Shown: positions 51,401 through 63,400 of the stretch, piece after piece
Numbering within the stretch: the stretch's first letter is position 1
Layout of the letters: every line of letters begins with the position of its first letter
NCBI GenBank assembly: GCA_037577475.1
Contig: CM075204.1
Location: 5,851,355-5,915,354 of the forward strand
Length of the DNA stretch: 64,000 nucleotides
Reading direction: 5' to 3'
Origin: Chaunax sp. Z400
Lineage: Eukaryota; Chordata; Actinopteri; Lophiiformes; Chaunacidae
Translations under genes and position numbers: made by a program
Notes under the pieces: model-generated
Seen by the model: only the letters and a program-made list of their open reading frames with translations
What the model was told of the DNA's origin: nothing
Databases searched by the model: none

Positions 51401-54400
51401 AGTAATAGTAATAGTAGCAGTATTAGTAATAGTAGCAGTAATAGTAATAGTAGCAGTAGCAGTAATAGTAGCAGTATTAGTAATAGTAGCAGTATTAGTA
51501 ATAGTAGCAGTATTAGTAATAGTAGCAGTATTAGTAATAGTAGCAGTATTAGTAATAGTAGCAGTAATAGTAATAGTAGCAGTATTAGTAATAGTAGCAG
51601 TAATAGTAATAGTAGCAGTATTAGTAATAGTTGCAGTAATAGTAATAGTAGCAGTATTAGTAATAGTAGCAGTAATAGTAATAGTAGCAGTAATAGTAAT
51701 AGTAGCAGTATTAGTAATAGTAGCAGTAATAGTAATAGTAGCAGTAATAGTAATAGTAGCAGTATTAGTAATAGTAGCAGTATTAGTAATAGTAGCAGTA
51801 ATAGTAATAGTAGCAGTAATAGTAATAGTAGCAGTAATAGTAATAGTAGCAGTAATAGTAATAGTAGCAGTAGCAGTAATAGTAATAGTATTAGTAATAG
51901 TAGCAGTATTAGTAATACTAACAGAAATAGTAATAATAGCAGTATTGGTAATAGTAATAGTATTAGTAATAGTAATAGTTAGATCTTTGTATGTGATGTG
52001 TTTGTTGGCCTTACAGTTCATGTCCCTGCTATGTGAAGGTTCAAGCTCAATGGACATTAGCACCAAACAATTTGAGAAAGTTTTGTTCCTGTAGGCTAAG
52101 ACATGAGCAGGTATACATTTTAGCATAGTAGAGGTGTTGTATAGGTCTATTGTATAGCCTTTCCTGTATTGCCTGTATATCTAATGTCTAAATCTAAATC
52201 TAATATCTAATGTGATGATACAATATGGACCGATGTCACTCACAGCAACGAGGGCGTAGCAACTTGATGCTACGAAAATAATGTTAATGTCAGGTCAGCA
52301 GAAGTTGTGACTGTATTAGGAAACTTTGTGAGCTACAAAGTCAATGTTAAACAGCATATGCTGCTCTATTTGACACTTATTTAAATGAATAATCATCATC
52401 GTTATGACACACACAAACACAACCATTACCTCCCTCCTACGTGACTCCCACTCCTCCCCATTTCATCTAATAAAAATCCAGATTTTTTAAGACATTTTTA
52501 GACATTGAATATCAAAAAATAAATTTAAGATGTTTTAAGACTCCTGAAGGGTCCTCGGATATACTGGGTAGATTGGGTTTTTTCACCCATGAGAAACCAT
52601 CTCACCCACCCCTCAAACAAAATAAAACATCCTCATCCTTACAAACACAAACACAAACACACAGACAAGCATGATTCTCCAGCTGTTTGTGCCTGGGAAA
52701 CATCTCAGTGGAAATCCTATTAGAGTCAGAGTCGTTCTCCGTCTCGTGAAAATGTCTCTCATTAATGCCATTTAAATTTAAAGCTTATCTCGTTGTTGTG
52801 GAGGTGTCGGGCCCCTGGCAACCATTGCTGAGCCAGTTAGCAGTGGGAGATTGAATCAAGACAAAATGGAAGAGGACCATGTTTGTGAGGTGGAGACAGA
52901 CAGACTGCGGTCAACTAAACCACTGGCCTAAACCAGCCTCATTAGGTAAGTTATTTATGCTAATGACCATTTGCAGTGTTTTTTTAGTAACCTTCAGTTA
53001 TCCAGGGACTGTTGACTGAGCAGAGCTGGAGGCTGCACAGCACCTGACAAACAGACTCTATGGTGCGTCATCCAGCTTATGTATAAACTCTCTGTCTATA
53101 ACTCAGCTCAAAGGGTGGAAGACGGCATTAATTACTGAGAGGGATAAAAGAGACAAACAACAACAGACATGGTTCTTTGTGCTAAGACTTCAAAGTTAAA
53201 CAGCTTGTTGCTGCCTGCTCTGTAAAATACATCTGCAGTGTATCGCTGCTGCCTACTGAGACTCAATCTGACTGAGGAATCTGACTAATCACTATGTTTT
53301 ACATGTTTAATTTCTGACAAAAAATATATATCCAGAAACTGATTTAAGGCAACACATACAACATTTTGGATGTTTTTACTGCTAACCTACCAGGAGTAAT
53401 GGAAGGTTAGTCCTTAGCCTTTAGTAGTCTTTTTATATAGCCTTTTTCTAGTAGTTTTTGATGACACATTTACACTAAACCCACTGGTTACACTACATAT
53501 TTATTTCTCTTTATGGGAAAGGCAGAGCAATCCTACACGTCTGTCTAGCTTGCCTGACCCACACACCACGGCTCTGTAGGTTTTGCAAAAACACCATATT
53601 TGTAGAACAGCATTAGTATATTTGACGAAGCTAGAATGTATAGTTTGTGAGATATACTCAGGACAGAAAATGGCTATGGGCGGACAGACGGATATACCGA
53701 TGACTATACGATGGGGGAACAAAGTGTTGACGGACAGATACAGTAAATTTATTGATCCGCCCCTAAATCCAGATCTGCACCAAAACTCAGTGGGTTCTTT
53801 CCCGGCCCTTGTCCACAGTTTTGTGGAAATCCATCCAGTAGTTTTTGCATGATCCTTCTAAAAAACTAAGACATGCACATGCAGGACTTGCACATATGAA
53901 TGAATGTATTGAGAGATGTCAGATCGAGCAGCTAGGGAGTCTGTGCCTTGGTCAAGGGCACCTCCACATTGGCCAGGAGGTGAACTGGCACATCTCCAGC
54001 TACCAGCCAACACTCCGTACTGACTGGTCTATGCTGGTTTTGAACTTGCCAGCCTTTAGTTCCCAAGCGAAACCCCGAGACTGATAAACTACCACCGACT
54101 GCAAATTGATCATAAATCCATCGTAAGGAAAGAATTTCTCCACTGACAACACATACCATTAGACCAGAGTGCAAGCACTGCCAACGTGCATCATATAGTT
54201 TGAGTGAGTGGTGAAATTCATTTAGGAAAATGCATGATGTCACCAACTGACACATATTTCATTACGTGAAGATGCAGACAAGGGTTAGCAGGTTGAAGAA
54301 AAGTGGCAATGCATTAAATATCGCAGGATATAGAAAGTGGCAGAACGGTGACGCCGTTTTGTCTTGTGAAGGTCTACCTGGGTAGACTGTTCATTATTCC

Positions 54401-57400
54401 TCCTGGTCAGGACACCTGCTGGGGATTCACCAGATAAAGGAAAATGGAGGTAGTTCTGCTAAAATGATCTAAAGACCGGCCGCCCTTTTAGAGCCTACAT
54501 TACATGTTCATTTAACTTTGTGACTGTACTCTTGTCAAAAGCACTCAGCTGAGGGGGGATATTTCACCAGGGCAGGTGAGAGCTGATGGAAGAATATCTC
54601 ACCGGTAGAAGCAGTGAGAGGTATCAACATAATGTCAGGCTGTGACATGTCCAGTAGGAGCCAAGCTCTCCATCATTCAGCTGGAGTTTTACAGACTGAG
54701 GTATGAGCAGGGCGATGGAAGAAAACTTGACCTTGAAAGCCGAGACAGTCTGGAGCTCTGTGTAACCTCTGACCTCATCCAGTATGAGCCAAATGAATAA
54801 TGGACTTAAGTCCCTCTGTGGAGGCAAGTTATAATCATACATCATGAGAGCATCCTCCATTATGTTTTGGGCTTTAGTATAAGAGGGACTAGGAATTCGT
54901 AAATGAAGGTCAATGACCATCTTCGCCTCAGTTACACTGAGTTCTACTTGGTACTTAATTTCAATGCCTGGGAGTGCATAAGGATGAGAGAGTAACTTAT
55001 AGAGACAAAGACAGAATGGGATGACGTTGCTCCTGTAAGTGAGGCTGCAGGTTTAAAAGAAAACATGGAACGCACAATATCTGTAATGAATGCAGAGCTG
55101 GTCAGGGCAACACGTCTAACCTGAGGAAACACCTGCTCACACATGAAAATATCATAAAGATGAAGAGCATACGGTGTCTGATAGCCTGAAAGACAAACTA
55201 AAGATATCACATCCGCTCGTTTATGCTGATCCCTCCATGAATCATGGACCTTTAAACGAGACATCTCTTCATCGAAATCATCATGTAATTCATTAGCTGG
55301 TTGGGTGAGTTGTTGCTGAAGATACATGAGCTTTTTACACTGTGTTGAATGATGTTAGCTTAGCATTTTCAACGTTGGCAAACACTCAGACTCTAACACA
55401 GCCAGCCGCTGACTCAGTCTGAAATTCTTTACCAACATGCTACTTGTTACGCTGATGCAGTATGTAGGACCTTCAGAGTTTATTGCATAATATTAATAAG
55501 GAAATATTACAGTTTACAGTCTCTTGTAGTGACAACAACAACATAACAGACTGGTGAAACTGGTGTTTATGGTATAGTACCAGAACCAAAAGGTGCCACT
55601 GGATCCTGGGGTCACTTAACATCGCACAGTACTTTAACACTGCCTACATTTTCAGAGAGGAGGAATGTAGTATGTGGGATTAGAGCAATCTAGGAGCACA
55701 AGCTTTGATTTTATTTTACTTTTTTTTTTACATATGTGTCTTTTGTAAATCCCCCAGGATTTAGGAAGCTGTTATATGAAAACATTTTGGTGTCCTCCTC
55801 GGGGGGGAAGCACATTTAAATAAAACAGTGACACCTTGACGACACTCATAGTGAAGGAGGAAGCAGTGCCAACGGTGCCACTCACCATTGATTACCGGGG
55901 TATACACAACGATGCCAGCCAGATTTGGGTCAGACACCGTTTTGTCCAGGATGAGTCCTCCAATGCTGCAGAACACAACATAATAAGATCATTAACTGGG
56001 GTCATTATGTGTGTGTGTGTAAGAAAGAATATACAAGGGTATAAAGATAAAGCACTGATTCATTTAAAGTATGTCCACAGTGAATTACAAAAAGTAAAGC
56101 TTCTTCAGCTGCACTGAATAGTGAAGAGACTGGCAGTAGTTTTTCAGTATTTTGAGCTTATGGTGTCCAGATTCCAGATTTGAGCTTTATTCCTTAATAA
56201 AAGCCTGAGAAACATGGAATCAACTGTGCTGAGTGTTGACAGGAGAGCATAAGAAAGAGCATGAGAGCAAGTGAGACAATCAATTCCTGTCTACTGGCTG
56301 CATTAGTGAGGCTGCCAGGCTCAAGGGGACCCGAGGGTGTATGTGCTCGGGTGCAGCAATTTGTTTAGGGGATGAGTCATCAAGCAAACCAGACTCTGGG
56401 AGCCGCAGAGTAGAGTAAGAGTAAAGTTCTATCCACTTTGAAGAGTGAGCACACAAACACACACAGTTACACAGACCAACACACACACACACACACACCT
56501 GCTGATGACCATGGCAGTGATGACCGGCTCCCATCCAGAGTAGAGCAGGGTGCGGCTGGCTGGGTGCTTGGAGGAGATGATGATCGACAGAGGAGTCAGA
56601 CACATGAAGAAGGCGCAAACCACTGATGACACATATGGGTAGGAATCTGGGGGAAAGAAGAAACTGGTTCATTTCTCCTCTATGGGTGGCAGGGGTCTGG
56701 AGGCAATGCTAGCATGCTCTGAGGCTGCCTTTCTCAACCAGGGAGCAGTGGACCATTGTCTGGCTTTGTCAGGAGAATTCATTCAAATAGAATAAAAAAT
56801 GAAAGTTAGGATAAAAATGCAGATAATAACCCAACAGATACATCATCAAGATTTGTGTCACATGCCCCTTTCCCCATGTCATAACGTCAACGCATGACTC
56901 TGCGTATGACTGGTCAGTGTATGGTCAGCCTATGACTACGTAATACCACCTGCTAAAATATCCTTTTACGTGTGATGCATTAGGAGAGTGCTGCACAATA
57001 AAGGCTCCAGAATCAGATACCTCTATGGTATGGTATGGTATGGTATGGTATGGTATGGTATGGTAATGTAAGGTAAGGTGTGGTAAGGTAAGGTGAGGTG
57101 AGGTAATGCAAGGTGAGGTAAGGTAAAGTGAGGTAAGGTGAGGTATGGTAAGGTGAGGCGAGGTAAGGTAAGGTAAGGTAAGGCGAGGTGAGGTAATGTA
57201 AGGTGATGTATGGTATGGTAAGGTATGGTAAGGTAAGGTAAGGTGTGGTAAGGTAAGGTAAGGTGAGGTAATGTAAGGTGTGTTGAGGTAAGGTGAGGTA
57301 AGGTGAGGTAAGGTAAGGTAAGGTAAGGTGAGGTAATGTAAGGTGAGGTGTGGTAAGGTAAGGTAAGGTGTGGTAAGGTAAGGTGAGGTAAGGTGTGGTA

Positions 57401-60400
57401 AGGTAAGGTAAGGTGAGGTGAGGTGAGGTGAGGTGAGGTGAGGTGAGGTGTGGTAAGGTAAGGTAAGGTAAGGTAAGGTGTGGGTGTGGTGTGGTGAGGT
57501 GAGGTGAGGTGAGGTGAGGTGAGGTGAGGTAAGGTAAGGTGAGGTGAGGTAATGTAAGGTGAGGTATGGTAAGGTAAGGTAAGGTGTGGTAAGGTAAGGT
57601 AAGGTGAGGTAAGGTAAGGTGAGGTAAGGTGAGGTGAGGTAAGGTGAGGTAAGGTAAGGTAAGGTGAGGTATGGTAAGGTGAGGTAAGGTAAGGTGAGGT
57701 GAGGTAAGGTGAGGTAAGATATGGTAAGGTGAGGTATGGTATGGTAAGGTAAGGTGAGGTGAGGTAAGGTAAGGTAAGGTGAGGTGAGGTATGGTATGGT
57801 AAGGTAAGGTGAGGTATGGTAAGGTAAGGTGAGGTGAGGTAAGGTGAGGTAAGATAAGGTAAGGTAAGGTATGGTAAGGTAAGGTAAGGTGAGGTAAGAT
57901 AAGGTAAGGTGAGGTATGGTAAGGTAAGGTGAGGTAAGGTGAGGTAAGATAAGGTAAGGTGAGGTAAGGTATGGTAAGGTAAGGTAATGTGAGGTAAGAT
58001 AAGGTGAGGTGAGGTGAGGTAAGATATGGTAAGGTGAGGTATGGTATGGTAAGGTAAGGTGAGGTAAGATAAGGTAAGGTGAGGTGAGGTGAGGTAAGGT
58101 GAGGTAATGTAAGGTGAGGTGAGGTAAGACTTTATTCATCCTGCAGGTGGAAATTGTTTTGTTACATCAGCATATAACACAAATCAATACACTATAGTAG
58201 AGAGTAGTAGAAAAAGAAAGAAAAGATGATGACAGCTACTTGTTGTGTGGTGTCATCTTTACCGGGGATCCATCATGTCCTCTCCCTATGTGACTGGTAT
58301 GTGGTACGAAACTGTCAAACCAAGCAAAAGGTTCTGAGAAAACTTATAAGACACCTGGCAACAAATGATCCGTCACTAGCCAGCAAGGCTGTGGAGTGTT
58401 TAATTTGCTTGAAAGGTCAACATAAAGACAAGAGAAAGGGATGATGAAGTGGCCAAAAGAGTCAGAGAAAAGGTTGTGTGCATCCTCCCAGGCTCAGGGT
58501 TCCCACTGACAGAAAGTCAAATTTACTCCCCTCTCTCAACAACCATTTTGTGTGTCTGTGTGTGTGAGTGTGTGTGTGTGTGTTGGCCATCAGAGGAATT
58601 CAGAGTGCATCTTTTTGAATACATTTTATACTGGGGTGTCTCGAGGCTTTGCCTACTTGGAAAGAGAGTCGTGACTGGAAAAAGGTTGAGAAACGCTGCT
58701 CTAATGAAACGGTACGACCTCCGTGACAATACAGTTTCCCATACGTTCAGTTATCTGAGGTGGCCTGCCACAATATCATCACTGTCTGCCACACTTTCAT
58801 TTTTTATTTTTATTTTTGGAGCTGTGTGTGCTTTAAATGTGAGAAAAGTGAGCACCAGGAAAACACCAACACAGGACACTTTGTCTCTAGAACTATACTT
58901 CTATTTTTCAGACAACTCATATATATATATATATATATATATATCTATAGATATATATCTATATATATCTATATATATCTATATATATCTATAGATATAT
59001 ATCTATATATATATATATATATATCTATAGATATATATATATATATCTATAGATATATATATATATCTATATATCTATAGATATATAGATATATATATAT
59101 ATCTATATATCTATAGATATATATCTATATATATATATATATATATCTATAGATATATATCTATATATATATCTATATATATATATATATATATATATAT
59201 AGATATATATATATATATATTGAGAGGGGAGCTTTGTTAGTAGCTTTTCCCACACCTACCCAGCTCTCTACCCACGTTAGAGACATCGACAAGGAGTCTG
59301 ACACTGACTGAACATGCACAGGGTAAGAGAGCAATTAGCTGTGCACTAATTAACAAGTGTGTGTGTATCCCTTTTACAGGGAATTGACCAATGAACAATC
59401 ACTTGATATTCCTGTCCAGCTCTGGCAGAATACAATTCGCCAAAATGTTCTGCCAGGCAAAAGAACAGTATATGCCAACTAACTTCTTTAGTTGAAAAAT
59501 GGCAAGACGCTTCTAACGCAGGAACAGGAAAGAAATGATGAAAAGCACTGCCAGCTCCATGCTTTATGATGACAGAAGTGCACCCAGAACCCAGCATGAG
59601 TTTGCTAACGTTAATGTAAAATCTACGAGTGACTTTCTCTGCCAAGGAATCCTGTTCTTTCATCTGAAGCAGGATTTTACAAAGAGAGAACCTGATGGGC
59701 TTATTTTAACGTTGATGTGGGATCAGGCCTCCGTGTCTCTGGAAGTCCTACAAGACAACGTTAGATGACTGAGTCTGCAGAATGTCGGAGGACATGAAAC
59801 CCTGCTGGTTAAAGCATCAGTACAAGAGATAACCAAGGAGTCAACTCTGACTCAGTAGTTGCCCTCAGCTCTGCACAGATTGTTAGCATCGCTAAGCTTA
59901 GCTTCAACCTTGGTGTACGCTTTTTGCAGCAGAAAGCTCCTTTCAGAGAAAAGACTTCTGAGGGGATCTTGTTCAGGAGCGATGGTAAAATGGAGCATGA
60001 GATGTATTGTTGGATCGGTGCAGTATCAACAGTAATGCTTGCATTGTATCAGAATGGAGGTGAACCGGCAAAGCTTTCGGTTTATCTGTCAAACTGCGCT
60101 CCAACCCTCACACCAATGATTATGAGCTCTGGGTAGTGGTCAAAAGAAGGAGACTGCAGATACAATAAGTCGAAATAAGCTTCCTCCAGAGGGTGACTGG
60201 GCTCAGCCTTAGAGGAGCCCTGATACCCAGAGGAAGTTCAAGGAACCAGCACAGGTGGTACCGGATGCCTCCAGGGTGCTCCCTTTGGAGGTTTTCCACG
60301 CACTTCCAATTGGAAGGAGACCCCAGTGTAAATCTCCTTAGAGGGAAAACCTCTCACCAGAGGAGCTGGGAGACGTTTGCTGAGGAGAGGGATGCCTGGA

Positions 60401-63400
60401 ACACACCAGTATCTGATGATACAGACATTTAAACTGCTTTCTGCACCTTTTCTTCCAGGCCCAGCCTTCGACCAGTTCACAGGTCCATGTAATGACATGG
60501 TGAGTAAAAAAATACTAAATATATTGCCTATCTTGTCCGCACTCTTTCTGCAGGTGTAAATGCAGCCAGTGTCTCAGTCTCCATGCAACCTGATTTATTG
60601 ATGTTGCAACTAACAGCCATTTCTTTCCATTTTGTTCACATTATGGATTCAGTTCTCTAGTGGACTGCCTTGAAATTGTGTCATCACATCACATGACGTG
60701 TTAAATTTGCAGCCACACCAACATGCATACTGTGCATTACAAGCTCCAGCCCTGTTTGTCGGTGTTTGTGATCTCATGCTCTCATTATCCCTGCTTTAAT
60801 CCATTGTTGAAACACCTCTCTAAAGCTCTCTGTTACAATCCTGTTTGTGAAAAGCACTTAAAAAATAAACCCGACTTGACTCCACATACAAGCATCATAC
60901 AACTAGACCAGACGGGGTGTCTAAGTATGGGCTGCTCTACAAGGGGAAACAGCTTCCAGCATATCCTGTATTAAGTCATGCAAGGTGATGCAAAACAGGT
61001 CTGGGTGTGTATTATGAATTAAAAATGAGGAATGTGTGGTGAGAGGAAAAGAGATGGCCTGTTCTGGAACTGGAAAGCAACCCTGTTAGGGTGGGGCAGG
61101 AGGGACCTCTACTGGCTGACTGAGGTAAGAGTCTCCTAAAGCTCACAGCTGGACAGTCGGCTCCATTATTAAACTATTTGAGTGTTGATTGTTGTGTTCA
61201 TTCAATTCAAAGCTTTTCAGAACTGTACATTGGACTATATGCTATATAATTCAGCACCACCTCCTGCCTTTATTTCAAGCCAATTTGATCAACAACAAAA
61301 AAAAAAACACTTCACCCATTTCAAAACTCTGCATTTTATTTGATATTATATCAATGACGCTCTTTTTTTAACCTTAATTCTAATAACTATTATTAAGTAG
61401 TTCCATTTTGCATTGTATGTTTCTCTGCACTCTATCTTTATATTTCTATCTACTTCATTATAGCTAAATACAGAGGAGGTTCTGTTTTTGCCTGCTTTGG
61501 TCTGTCAGCAGGATTACTCAAAAGTTATGGATGGATTTTGATGAGATTTGTTTGGAGAGGGTTCAGCCTAAGGAGCAATCCATTAAATTCTGGAGGTGAT
61601 CCGGATTGGCACAGGCACACAATGCACTGTTCATAATTTACTGCCTGCTCAAGGTCTTCATCAGGGAGATGAGTGAATAAGAGCAGCACATGAAGCTCTG
61701 CTACTAGGAGGGGGCACCAGGCCAGGGTGGAGGTGAGCTCCATCAGATTTATTTAGGAAAGAAAGGAGTGCCAAAGGGAGAGTGAGGCCACAAAGGAGGA
61801 CTTCACGTGGACACTGACCTACCTATACTTTGTATTACTATTATTCTCCGTCTTATGTTCCATTAATTATAGTGTACTATCCCTGTTTTCTATGCCATGT
61901 CTTAATGTTCTTTCTACGTCTTTCACATGTGAAGCACATGATGCATGTAATGTCATGTAATTTCTTAATTTGAAGCACTTCCAGCTGCATCTCTGGTATT
62001 AAAAGTGCGAAACAAATAAAGTTTATTATTATCATTACTATAATTATCATCATCTTCATCAAATCATTACATGTATACATGAGCATAGTACAGGAAACTG
62101 AAAATACACTTCTCAGTCATGTTCCACTCTGAGGTCACTTTCACACCTCTGTCAAGTTCATGTTCACCCAGACTCTAAACAAACCAGCTGTTCGCAGAAG
62201 ATCCCACAGACAGATGGTGAATCATTGATCGATTGAACAGCTTTGAACCTGCAGAAAACTGATTCAGGACATGAGTCCAGAGCTAGGTTGAGAGTCAGGG
62301 AGTGAAGGACGATAAAATAAGAAACCTGTGTCTTCAGGCCTTCCACAGAGAGGATGAAAGTGGTCAAACTTCATCACAGGTTGGTGAATAAAGATCACAA
62401 CCAAATATAAATCAGTCTTAGTGATAGTTTAACAAATGTGTCTACCATGAAAAAGTATGGCCCTACCCTTAAACACATGCTTTTAGAATAGAGTTTGATT
62501 GCTGGGAGAACAGTGTATTTTAAGGTTAATAATTCACATAAATTGAGCTGAGCTCCCTTCTGAAAATCACCATTGTAAACAGCATAATATCACATGATAG
62601 GAAGGTAGGAAGTGAGGCCAAATCCGACCCGTTTTCTACTGTAAGTATTCTTCTTTTGAGTAATTAAATTGGCAAAGACCTCAGAATTAGCTTTTCCTAC
62701 ATGTCGAATTAGAGTTTGTGAACGTCCACAAATGAATCTCTTTTTTAAGCACATCACTGTCCCCTAAGCTGTAATGAGAATTCACCTCATATATCAGAAA
62801 TAGTGACAAAAAGACAGAAACGAGAGAAAAATAAAGGCGTTTGGTAAAATATGTAGGAAGGCATTGCTCATTATGGACTGACAGGACTACACATTAACTT
62901 GGAAAGTTAATGGACCAGATCACATCAGAGCCGTCATGCAGTGTCCGTCTTAATAGAGGGTTTACACATTTTCCATTTCAAAATTCCAGACTTTTCCAGG
63001 CTCACATTTCCAGACTTCTCTGGAGATTCTGCATCCTCAAAATGCTACGAAACACTCTGCATGTAAGAGGAATGTATTTTAAGAAATTCTCTGCTTGTAT
63101 GATCACTATATTTTTTAGACATTCAGAATTTAACATTTTTAAAAACAGACAGAGGTAATTGTCTGGAAACAAGTATTTTTCCATACGCCCTTTTCCTTTT
63201 TCCAATCTTATAGTGGAAATGACTCAAATCAAATTCCATGCTTTTCCATACAGCGTATGAACCTGTTAATATTTATATACCTTCTGCTCAAAGATTAGCC
63301 TTGGTCAGTCATAACCACTCATCATAGTTCATTTATAGGTAACGTTTGGTGAAGCTAGTATGTATAGTTTGAATGATACGCTCCAGACAAAACATTACTA

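Larger units (their letters stand above)
56725..58698 (+). mobile_element. hAT-like element carrying an AAGGT array
   Basis: Left end ctgcctttctcaacc (56,725-56,739) and right end ggttgagaaacgctg (58,684-58,698; reversed, cagcgtttctcaacc) are inverted copies matching at 13 of 15 positions. The 8-bp flanks ctctgagg and ctctaatg agree at 6 of 8, as expected for an old hAT duplication. A BED-finger relic in the right part supports hAT. Most of the interior is now the pentanucleotide array and a retroelement tail, so this is a decayed non-autonomous copy, 1,974 bp long, inside an intron 79 bp from an slc41a2-like exon. Confidence 0.65.

Noticed and set aside
50678..52126. 482-codon Thr/Ile-rich, 202-codon Leu-rich and 398-codon Val/Ile-rich frames
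   Set aside because: All are readings of the AGT-type trinucleotide array in different frames and strands.
56925..58139. 404-codon Leu-Pro-Tyr/His-Thr-Ser frame on the - strand
   Set aside because: It is a translation of the AAGGT/GAGGT pentanucleotide array.
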